Shown: piece after piece, positions 1 to 5,446 of the stretch
Layout of the letters: the number at the start of each line of letters is the position of its first letter
How positions within the stretch are numbered: the first letter of the stretch is position 1
Assembly (NCBI GenBank): GCA_902489185.1
Contig: CABTZC010000153.1
Coordinates: 1 to 5,521 of the forward strand
Reading direction: 5' to 3'
Origin: an uncultured Brevibacterium sp.
GTDB lineage: Bacteria; Actinomycetota; Actinomycetes; Actinomycetales; Brevibacteriaceae
DNA length: 5,521 nt
Position numbers and translations under genes: made by a program
The notes under the pieces: model-generated
Database searches by the model: none
What the model saw: the letters and a program-made list of their open reading frames with translations, nothing else
What the model was told of the DNA's origin: nothing

Positions 1-1455
1 CTCCTCCCCCCCCCCGCCCCCGTCCTCGGCCTGGCCGTGGGTGTTCCCGTGACCGTTATCGCCTCGTTCTGGCCCGCGCTCAAAGCCCCCCGCGTGTCCC
101 CCATCGACGCGCTGGCACCTGCCGACATTCCCGCCCCTGCAGCCCGCTTCCCGTGGATCCGGCTGGTGGTGGGGACACTCCTCACCGCGGTTGGAGTCGC
201 CGCACTCCTACTGGGCGCTGTGGTCGGCGAACTCCTCCTGGCACTGCCTGGCGGCATCCTCGCCTTCAGCGGTGTTCTGGTGCTCAGTCGCGTGTTCGTA
301 CCACCCATGGTCGCCGTGATTGGCCGCGCGGGCGAAAAAATCTTCCGCTCCCCCGCTTTGGGCCTCGTCGCACGCAACGTCAAACTGTCGCCGCGACGCA
401 CAGCCTCAACGACCTCGGCGCTTTTGGTGGGCGTCACCTTGGTGGCGACCATCCTGGTGGGCGCACAGACCACCCGAGTCACTGCAAACGACGAACTCAA
501 CCGGGACGACCCCATCGACGTGGTGGCGACGTCGGCCTCGGGCAAGGCCGTCGACACTATCAAGAAGTCAGACGCCGTGGACCACTTCGTCACCCTTCCG
601 GGCGTGCAAGCCAAAGCATCGGTGCAGCTGGGGCACAACCTGGATGAAAATGACGACTCCCTGACCCAGGTTGTGGGCGTCGACAAGCACAGCGCCAAGG
701 ACGTGCCACGCGACACCAGCTTCCTGCCGAAACCAGGGACGGTGAACGTGCGCGCCACACCTGAAACCGAAAAACACGACGGCAAAACAGTCGACCTCAA
801 AGTGGGCAACAAGAAGGTCAGCCTCACACTCAAGACCGTCGAAGGCGTGCCCCCAAACACGGTCGTTGCCAACAAGGCCGACGTCGCTGATCTGGGCCTC
901 GAAGAGTCGAGTGGCCAGACCTGGGCACGTGTCACGAGCTCCGCATCCGCGCAGGACATTTCCAAGCTCCAGGCACAACTGGAAAACACCGGCGTGTTCG
1001 CGTACGCGGACGGTGCGGAACTGCGAGCGCAATTCTCGCAAATCCTCAACATCATGACCGGCATTGTGCTGGGACTGTTGGCCACCTCGGTCATCATTTC
1101 GATCGTGGGCGTGGGTAACACGCTTTCCCTGGCGACTATGGAGCGCAAGCGGGAAACGGCTTTGTTGCGGTCCATGGGGATGTCGCGGTGGTCGGCGGCG
1201 TTCATGGTTGCGGCCGAGGCGGTCCTCATGGCCCTCACGTCACTGGTCGTTGGTCTGGGGCTGGGGATCCTGTTCGGCTGGACCGGCGTGCGGTCTCTCC
1301 TGACGGCCGACGGCATCGCGGTTCCGCTGGGGATTCCGTGGCTCATGTTTGGGGTACTCGCCGTGGTGGCGCTCGTGGCGGCCCTGGCGGCCTCGGTCGT
1401 ACCAGCGATCTCCGCCTCCCGCACCCAACCGGCCCAAGGCGTTGCGGTGCAGTAG
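1..1455 (+). CDS. ABC transporter permease, MacB/FtsX type (3' part only)
   Basis: This is the C-terminal 484 codons of a membrane permease of the MacB/FtsX family. Such proteins pair with an ATPase and act at the cytoplasmic membrane, usually in export or mechanotransmission. The frame is open from base 1, so the true start is upstream; the GTG at 37 is internal. Numbering from base 1, residues about 8-40 look like the end of a first FtsX domain (VTVIASFWPALKA, then a VSPIDAL tail). Residues about 53-107 hold two hydrophobic segments, and about 133-155 a further membrane segment following a basic RNVKLSPRR stretch. Residues about 160-340 form a soluble extracytoplasmic domain. The final domain (about 345-484) has three membrane segments with the family-typical cytoplasmic loop ERKRETALLRSMGMSR. 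Two FtsX halves suggest the large (roughly 800-aa) actinobacterial form. The substrate cannot be told from the sequence. The gene ends at a strong terminator. Confidence 0.9.
   Translation, partial: LLPPPAPVLGLAVGVPVTVIASFWPALKAPRVSPIDALAPADIPAPAARFPWIRLVVGTLLTAVGVAALLLGAVVGELLLALPGGILAFSGVLVLSRVFVPPMVAVIGRAGEKIFRSPALGLVARNVKLSPRRTASTTSALLVGVTLVATILVGAQTTRVTANDELNRDDPIDVVATSASGKAVDTIKKSDAVDHFVTLPGVQAKASVQLGHNLDENDDSLTQVVGVDKHSAKDVPRDTSFLPKPGTVNVRATPETEKHDGKTVDLKVGNKKVSLTLKTVEGVPPNTVVANKADVADLGLEESSGQTWARVTSSASAQDISKLQAQLENTGVFAYADGAELRAQFSQILNIMTGIVLGLLATSVIISIVGVGNTLSLATMERKRETALLRSMGMSRWSAAFMVAAEAVLMALTSLVVGLGLGILFGWTGVRSLLTADGIAVPLGIPWLMFGVLAVVALVAALAASVVPAISASRTQPAQGVAVQ
6..15. repeat. 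C10 homopolymer inside the permease gene
   Basis: A run of ten C, then G and five more C (17-21), lies in the permease frame and encodes a Leu-Leu-Pro-Pro-Pro-Ala-Pro stretch. The frame stays open through it here. Long G/C homopolymers are known slippage sites, but the run also sits at the very edge of the window, so a sequencing or assembly error is an equal possibility. Confidence 0.6.
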
Positions 1456-1466
1456 CCCACCGGGAA

Positions 1467-1505
1467 ACGAAAAAGGAAGCGTAGAGACCACGCTTCCTTT
1501 TTCGT
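1467..1505. terminator. Bidirectional rho-independent terminator
   Basis: A perfect 15-bp inverted repeat (1467-1481 with 1491-1505; left arm ACGAAAAAGGAAGCG) surrounds a 9-base loop. The right arm contains a run of five T, and the left arm gives the equivalent run on the other strand. It starts 11 bases after the permease stop and lies 47 bases beyond the stop of the convergent acetyltransferase gene, so it can serve both transcripts. Confidence 0.9.
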
Positions 1506-1552
1506 GCTGTTAGCCGTTGAGCTAAACGGACCTCAAAGTCCGGACCTCACGT

Positions 1553-2839
1553 TTAGAAGTCGTTCGGTGTGTACGGTGCGCGTTCCAGCGCGAACAGTGA
1601 CCGAGCTTCCAGGGCCGCATCCGGGCGAACCTCCGTGATGCGTCCGGCGCGGGCAAGCACCACGGGGTCGGCGCCACCCAGGTACAGGGAGCCCAGTTCA
1701 GACACGTTCATTTCCAGGTCGGCAGGTTCGCCGTCGTCCAGCTTGGTCACGGTGGCTTCTTGACCGTCGGACACCAGGCGGTACGTGCCGTCGGCGAATC
1801 CCATGTCGTCGTTGATGCGCAACGTCAGTTCGCCACCAACCAGCCATGCGCGCGCTTCCAGCGACTTCTTCACGTCGAGGATGCGCAACCAGATTCCGTC
1901 GTTTTCGTTGACGATCTTCGCACGGCGTGGGTCGGTGAGGAGCCACGGCAGAGGTGACTGGTGCGCTGCGTTGTTGAACTTCACCTTCACGCTCAAGTCG
2001 ATCGCACCCAGGAATGCCCACAGGGCCGAGTACGCATCGTTGCTCACTGCGATGAAGTCAAGCAGTTCCAGGGTTCCGTGGGACCAGTCGTCACCTGCGT
2101 TGTGCTTAAAGGAAACGAAACCGTCTGGCTTTCCGTTTTCGTCATAGTGCAGGGCACCACGAACGGCGTCATCGGCTTCCCCGGACTCAAGGTCGTGCCC
2201 GGCAGCGAAGTCGTAGAGCGCCTGCTGACGGCCAATGGCACCCGGTGACTTCTTCTGGAACTCTGCGTAGATCTGTGGTGCCAGTTCCTGCAGAGCCTTC
2301 GCGTCGCAGATTTCAACGCGACGGTCGGGTTCGGCAATCAGCTGGAATCCAGGTGACGTATCCACTTCCAGGTCGGTAAGCCAGGAGGCCGCCCCAAAAC
2401 CAAAGCGCCGGTAGATACCACCCTCGGTGACCGTAAGCGCTGCGAACGGGTAACCTGCGTCAGCTGCGTTGGTGAGGTTTTCCGTCATGAGGCGACGCAA
2501 CAACCCGCGCCTACGGTGGGTGGGGCGCACCGTCACCCACGTGATGAGGTGAGCAGGAATGAGCTTTCCGCCACCTACGTTCACGTTCTTTTCAAAGTGC
2601 GCAAAGGTCGCAACTGGAATGTCTGAGTCCAGCGCGTGGTCGTATGACTCTTGGGTGTAAGCAGCAGTGAACACACGGTCGTCAGCGATCGCACGATTCA
2701 CACGTTGCAGCAGCTTTTCCCCCGACACGCGCTTGTCGTGGAACCCCGCACGCACCGCATGAATGTAGTTGGTGGTTTTTTCATCTGGGGTGTTGTCAGT
2801 GATGGTGGGCTTGAACGTCTCAAAAATGTAATCGGTCAC
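1553..2839 (-). CDS. eis: Eis-family GNAT N-acetyltransferase
   Basis: This 428-aa cytosolic protein belongs to the Eis family, which transfers acetyl from acetyl-CoA to amines. In Mycobacterium tuberculosis Eis acetylates aminoglycosides at several positions, and also protein lysines. Seen here: the acetyl-CoA motif VTVRPTHRRRGLLRRLM (102-118), the EGGIYRRFGFG segment (139-149) whose Tyr143 matches the family's catalytic general acid, and a C-terminal Phe428 whose free carboxylate is the family's general base. The order is GNAT domain, second GNAT-like domain (about 160-300), then an SCP2-like C-terminal domain (about 305-428). Length is close to the usual 400-420. The start codon is GTG; only a weak GAAG lies upstream, and a TAGTCT box 7 bases before GTG suggests a leaderless message. 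It converges with the permease and diverges from the CPBP gene. The real substrate is unknown; aminoglycoside resistance should not be assumed from family membership. Confidence 0.9.
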   Translation of the reverse strand: MTDYIFETFKPTITDNTPDEKTTNYIHAVRAGFHDKRVSGEKLLQRVNRAIADDRVFTAAYTQESYDHALDSDIPVATFAHFEKNVNVGGGKLIPAHLITWVTVRPTHRRRGLLRRLMTENLTNAADAGYPFAALTVTEGGIYRRFGFGAASWLTDLEVDTSPGFQLIAEPDRRVEICDAKALQELAPQIYAEFQKKSPGAIGRQQALYDFAAGHDLESGEADDAVRGALHYDENGKPDGFVSFKHNAGDDWSHGTLELLDFIAVSNDAYSALWAFLGAIDLSVKVKFNNAAHQSPLPWLLTDPRRAKIVNENDGIWLRILDVKKSLEARAWLVGGELTLRINDDMGFADGTYRLVSDGQEATVTKLDDGEPADLEMNVSELGSLYLGGADPVVLARAGRITEVRPDAALEARSLFALERAPYTPNDF

Positions 2840-2949
2840 AAACTTCAGACTAACGCACCTGGCGGAATAAATGGGATCCGAAGGGAGACTGGGTGAGGTG
2901 CGTGACTAACACATTGCGTCGCGAAAAGTCGCGTGGATATCGTTAAAGC
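2840..2949. promoter_or_regulatory. Divergent promoter region with symmetric repeats
   Basis: The 110 bp between the divergent acetyltransferase and CPBP genes contains GACTAAC twice in direct orientation (2848-2854, 2904-2910) and an inverted pair GCACCT/AGGTGC (2855-2860, 2896-2901) between them. The left GACTAAC overlaps the proposed minus-strand -10 box (TAGTCT, 2852-2847). This layout could be an operator acting on both genes, but arms of 6-7 bases could also occur by chance. Confidence 0.4.
2914..2943 (+). promoter_or_regulatory. Putative promoter of the CPBP gene, probably leaderless
   Basis: TTGCGT (2914-2919) and TATCGT (2938-2943) are 18 bases apart, fitting -35 and -10 boxes of a housekeeping sigma factor. 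The -10 box ends 6 bases before the ATG at 2950 and no convincing Shine-Dalgarno site is present, so transcription probably starts at or next to the start codon. Leaderless messages are common in actinobacteria. Confidence 0.45.
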
Positions 2950-4191
2950 ATGACTACTTCCCATGGCGTAACCCCACCGAACATTCCTCATCCCCACAAC
3001 GGGCCGTTTGAAACGCCCGTGCCAGAGCAACGGAACGAACCGTTCGAGAACCACTACCGCACCGCGCACGACCGCTGGTGGATGGGGCTCGTGGGGACTA
3101 TTGCGACCATAGTCGTTTTCTTTGTCGTGTCGATTGTGGGCGGCATTATCGCGGTGGCGATCGATATTGCGACTGGTGCGATTTCGCAAGAAGACGCCAT
3201 GGCCGGCAAGATCACCAACACCCCGCTGTTGCTTCTCACGGTGAACCTGTCGCTCATTTTGGGCGGTCTTGTTGCTTGGCTCGCACACCGGATTTTGCAC
3301 AAGCAGCCGTGGTCGCGCATCTTCTCCGTACTGCCACGCATGCGTTGGAAGTGGTGGGGGTTGAGCCTGGCGTGTACGGTGCCGTTGTTTGCGCTGTACA
3401 TGGGAGTCGGGTTTCTCTTTGACAACAGCGCAATTCAGGGGTCGGGTGACTCGTCGTTCACGTTTGATGGTGCAGCGGTGGCGTATTTGCTCATCATTGT
3501 GTTGACCACGCCGTTTCAGGCAGCGGCTGAAGAGGTCATGTTCCGTAGCTACGTTCCGCGCGTCTTTGGTTCGTGGATCCCGCGCGTGGGTGGGGTAGTT
3601 GGTGTCATTGTTGCCACGATCTTGTTCACGCTTGCGCACGGGGCTGCCGACCCCTGGTTGTGGGCCTACTACGCGGTGTTTGGGCTGGTCATGGCTGCAC
3701 TCACACACTTCTCTGGTGGTATTGAGGCTCCCGTCGTTGTCCACGCGGTGAACAACGTGACCATGTTCATCATTGCGTTGTTCTCGGGCGAAATGTCTAA
3801 TGCGTTCGACCGTGGTGAGGGCACCGGCGGCGCGTTCATGCTGTTCCCAATGGTGGCCCTCATCGTTATTGCTGGTGTTTTGACGCTTGTAGCCCGCTGG
3901 AAGAAGGTGGAGACGGTGGCCCCCGTTCACGTTCGCCCGGTTAAGCAGGCCCAGGTTCCTTATGGAATGCAGGGGCAGGGTGGCGTGCAGGCTGGGCAGC
4001 CTGGTCAGCCTGGGTACGCTCCGCAAGGACAGCCGGGGCAGGTTCAGTCTGGCCAGACTGGTCAGATTCAGTCTGGCCAGACTGGTCAACCGCATGGCCA
4101 AGTTCCTCCGGCTCAGCCTGGGCAACCTGAAACGCGGCCACAGCAGTCGTTTGAACCTCCAGTGGATCCGACGAACCGCCAACACCCGTAG
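2950..4191 (+). CDS. CPBP-family intramembrane metalloprotease (CAAX protease/Rce1-like)
   Basis: This 413-aa integral membrane protein carries the three CPBP motifs: EEVMFR (194-199), F226-x3-H230 (FTLAH), and H265-x3-N269 (HAVNN). These place the glutamate and histidines expected of an Rce1-type intramembrane protease. Family members process prenylated proteins in eukaryotes; in bacteria they are tied to bacteriocin self-immunity and protein maturation. About eight hydrophobic segments lie near 45-72, 91-115, 134-158, 174-192, 213-230, 236-252, 258-279 and 297-315. A hydrophilic Pro-rich head (1-42) precedes them, and a Gln/Gly/Pro-rich tail (about 335-413) follows, unusually long for the family's core and partly made of PGQ and QSGQTGQ units. 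The ATG at 2950 is supported by the promoter just upstream. A large antisense frame across this gene is a shadow. The last 17 codons recur at 5447-5497. The substrate is unknown. Confidence 0.9.
   Translation: MTTSHGVTPPNIPHPHNGPFETPVPEQRNEPFENHYRTAHDRWWMGLVGTIATIVVFFVVSIVGGIIAVAIDIATGAISQEDAMAGKITNTPLLLLTVNLSLILGGLVAWLAHRILHKQPWSRIFSVLPRMRWKWWGLSLACTVPLFALYMGVGFLFDNSAIQGSGDSSFTFDGAAVAYLLIIVLTTPFQAAAEEVMFRSYVPRVFGSWIPRVGGVVGVIVATILFTLAHGAADPWLWAYYAVFGLVMAALTHFSGGIEAPVVVHAVNNVTMFIIALFSGEMSNAFDRGEGTGGAFMLFPMVALIVIAGVLTLVARWKKVETVAPVHVRPVKQAQVPYGMQGQGGVQAGQPGQPGYAPQGQPGQVQSGQTGQIQSGQTGQPHGQVPPAQPGQPETRPQQSFEPPVDPTNRQHP
4043..4090 (+). repeat. 24-bp tandem repeat (x2) with embedded palindrome in the CPBP tail
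   Basis: Two adjacent 24-bp units (4043-4066 and 4067-4090) share their first 22 bases and encode QSGQTGQ twice. Each contains a perfect 16-bp palindrome, CAGTCTGGCCAGACTG (4045-4060 and 4069-4084). The repeats keep the frame, so copy number could vary between strains without breaking the gene. Confidence 0.85.
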
Positions 4192-4215
4192 CGCGCGTTT
4201 ACCCAACACAGCTCA
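4141..4215 (+). repeat. Direct repeat, left copy (3' end of CPBP gene)
   Basis: These 75 bases cover the last 16 codons and stop of the CPBP gene plus 24 bases beyond it. They match 5447-5521 at 72 of 75 positions. The differences are at 4150 (T/C), 4162 (G/T) and 4167 (T/C), all in codons; 4168-4215 is identical. Upstream of 4141 the match stops. The right-hand copy runs into the window end, so the true length is unknown. Confidence 0.95.
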
Positions 4216-4235
4216 AGTCATTGTGTTGGGTAAAC
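4197..4235. terminator. Hairpin after the CPBP gene, probable terminator
   Basis: A perfect 14-bp inverted repeat (GTTTACCCAACACA at 4197-4210, its complement at 4222-4235) has an 11-base loop and begins 5 bases after the CPBP stop. The T-rich stretch (4241-4254) begins about 5 bases after the stem, so it is less canonical than the terminator at 1467. The left arm and its flanks are inside the 75-bp repeat and recur at 5503-5516. Confidence 0.6.
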
Positions 4236-4271
4236 ACCCCTTTTGTTCGTTTTGTTCACGTTTTCGGCCCA

Positions 4272-4320
4272 GTTACCCAACACAGCAAGTCCCCAAACCC
4301 CCGCGTTGTGGTGGGTAAAC
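4272..4320. repeat. Second, imperfect TTACCCAAC hairpin
   Basis: GTTACCCAACACAGC (4272-4286) pairs with 4305-4320 (reverse complement GTTTACCCACCACAAC) with one bulged base, one mismatch and one G-T pair; the loop is about 18 bases. It is a diverged copy of the hairpin at 4197-4235. No T-run follows, so it is less likely to be a terminator. Confidence 0.6.
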
Positions 4321-4373
4321 GAGCAGAAACCGCCCGAGGTGGCACAAACTTAGGCGCGAAAATGTCACCTGAG

Positions 4374-4395
4374 TGCGCCACGTCAACGTGGCACA
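4374..4395. promoter_or_regulatory. 22-bp near-perfect palindrome, operator-like
   Basis: Ten-base arms flank CA: TGCGCCACGT and ACGTGGCACA, with a single mismatch (a G-T pair); the inner GCCACGT/ACGTGGC arms are perfect. The half-site GTGGCACA recurs at 4339-4346. A compact palindrome with a short centre looks more like a dimeric regulator's site than a terminator. No regulator gene is in the window. Confidence 0.4.
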
Positions 4396-4481
4396 CCCCG
4401 CACCCGGAGCGCGCGCTTACCCAACTCACGCCACCTTTGCGCCGTTTGAGCCTAGCCGTCGCTATAACTCACTGCTCCGGT

Positions 4482-5252
4482 TCAGAGGGAGCGCAGACGA
4501 TCCTCATGCCGCGTCGTAGTGGCAGAATCTGGTGGCGTGATGCGATACCCCAAAGCTGCCAAAGCATCTACAGCAGCAGCCGGTGCATCACGAACCGCCG
4601 CCTTTGTCTGTGTCAACCGCCATGCTGCTCGAGCTTCCGCCAACATACTTCGAGCGCCCGCCTCGTGGTCAATGTCGAATTCGTCAATTAACATTTCGAG
4701 AATGTCTTCTAAAGCCGGTCGGAACCTATGCCCACCAAGCGGGAAGTGCAAGTCCTGCAACGCTGGAATTCCGTTTTTACCGCCTCGTCGTTGGGGGCGC
4801 TGCGTGGTTCGGCCAACCTTGGTCATCACGTACGTCATAGCGTCGCGGTGCGCGTGGACATGTAGATGCGCCGAGGGCACATTGTTTGGAGCACGTAAGT
4901 ATTCGTAGCGAAAAAGTGGCTGGGTACTGGCGCTCGTGAGCACCTTAATTGTCGAACTCTGAACCGCGAGGAACTGGTTCTCGCGATTCCACTCACAGTA
5001 GAACTCTGCTTTAAGCACCAGTAGCGGTTGACCATCAAACGTTAAGACAATGCCCTTATCTGGGCGCTGTCTTACCACAAGGCGATTATTGCTGTGGGTC
5101 GCTTCAAAACCATCGCAGCGCGGGTCGACTGTTCGGATCGTTCGTGTCAAGTTGTCAGCGAACTCCTGAGCCTGTCTTGCGAGGCCGTTAGGAAACTCAG
5201 CCTCGTCCAAGCAGGAACTCAAGGTCACGCAATTCGTCGTAAATCGCGGCAT
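4482..5252 (-). CDS. Conserved-looking hypothetical protein with HxHxHxH motif
   Basis: I do not recognise a named family. Numbered from the ATG at 5252 (256 aa), the protein has a mixed N-terminal half with beta-like runs (RLVVRQ, GIVLTFDGQPLLVLKAEFY). A striking HLHVHAHRD follows (129-137; His 129, 131, 133, 135), then HFPLGGHRFRP (169-179), and a helical, acidic-basic C-terminal part (LEDILEMLIDEF at 181-192, WRLTQTKAAVRD at 211-222). Six histidines in two clusters suggest metal binding or a nucleotidyl/phosphoesterase-type site; the spacing recalls the HIT histidine triad, but no further HIT features are evident. There is no signal peptide or membrane segment. The start is unsure: the ATG lies inside the upstream 61-aa gene (56-base overlap) without a clear ribosome site, residues 1-15 look like out-of-frame sequence, and a TTG at 5210 or a later one is plausible. 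It is probably co-transcribed with, and translationally coupled to, the 61-aa gene. Confidence 0.75.
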   Translation of the reverse strand: MPRFTTNCVTLSSCLDEAEFPNGLARQAQEFADNLTRTIRTVDPRCDGFEATHSNNRLVVRQRPDKGIVLTFDGQPLLVLKAEFYCEWNRENQFLAVQSSTIKVLTSASTQPLFRYEYLRAPNNVPSAHLHVHAHRDAMTYVMTKVGRTTQRPQRRGGKNGIPALQDLHFPLGGHRFRPALEDILEMLIDEFDIDHEAGARSMLAEARAAWRLTQTKAAVRDAPAAAVDALAALGYRITPPDSATTTRHEDRLRSL

Positions 5253-5382
5253 CGTCCGCGTCTAAGTCATAGTTCGCGCCACGCACCTTGAACTCTTCCA
5301 GGTCGCCAACTCGGCTTGCGAGCTCGTTATAACGCGCCTGTAGCTGCTCAGGAGACATGTACGTCACTGTACTTTCGCTCAT
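5197..5382 (-). CDS. Small acidic hypothetical protein (61 aa), antitoxin-like
   Basis: The product is a 61-aa cytosolic protein with 14 Asp/Glu against 6 Lys/Arg, predicted mainly helical, with a likely N-terminal helix (SPEQLQARYNELASRVGDLE, 10-29) and a second acidic helix (DADDAAIYDELRDLEFLLG, 41-59) joined by FKVRGANYDL. The ATG at 5382 (MSESTV) is preferred over an ATG 18 codons upstream because a purine-rich GAGAAGAAAAG lies just before it and the extra residues look non-coding. It is the first gene of a two-gene unit and overlaps the next. Small size, acidity and first position resemble an antitoxin or a partner subunit, but no DNA-binding motif is visible, so this is inference. Only 64 bases separate its start from the repeated CPBP tail; an AT-rich TAAAAT lies upstream, without a clear -35 box. 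Confidence 0.7.
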   Translation of the reverse strand: MSESTVTYMSPEQLQARYNELASRVGDLEEFKVRGANYDLDADDAAIYDELRDLEFLLGRG

Positions 5383-5446
5383 GATCGCCCACTTTTCTTC
5401 TCGCAAAATGTCTGTGTCGATACATTTTATCAGCACGCTTTCCCCG

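Larger units (their letters stand above)
4192..4481. other. Gene-free, hairpin-rich intergenic region
   Basis: No credible gene lies in these 290 bases between the convergent CPBP gene and the minus-strand unknown gene. The region holds two hairpins built from a TTACCCAAC motif (4197-4235 and 4272-4320), a stem of AGGTGGCA (4337-4344) with TGTCACCT (4363-4370, one G-T pair), a near-perfect palindrome (4374-4395), and another copy of the motif in GCGCGCTTACCCAACTCACG (4411-4430). An open frame on the plus strand here has no coding features. An unannotated structured RNA or a cluster of protein-binding sites cannot be excluded. Confidence 0.7.

Noticed and set aside
1506..1552. Possible tRNA-like piece (GTTGAGCTAAAC) between the terminator and the acetyltransferase stop
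   Set aside because: Only a D-arm-like string and short inverted repeats are present; no acceptor stem, anticodon arm or T-arm can be assembled in the 47 bases.
2845..4209. Long minus-strand open frame (454 codons) across the CPBP gene
   Set aside because: It is Arg/His/Asn-rich low-complexity sequence without domains, and lies antisense to a gene with all CPBP motifs and membrane segments. It is a shadow of GC-rich coding sequence.
4221..4691. Plus-strand open frame (156 codons) through the intergenic region
   Set aside because: It crosses hairpins and runs antisense into the HxHxHxH gene. Composition (Ser, Cys, Arg) and lack of a ribosome site argue against coding.
4482..5252. Firm assignment of the HxHxHxH protein to the HIT or PHP families
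   Set aside because: The histidine spacing alone is suggestive, but the other conserved positions of those families cannot be placed, so no family name is given.
5383..5436. N-terminal extension of the 61-aa protein to an ATG at 5436
   Set aside because: The added 18 residues (MLIKCIDTDILREEKWAI) overlap the purine-rich ribosome site and AT-rich upstream sequence, and the internal ATG fits better.
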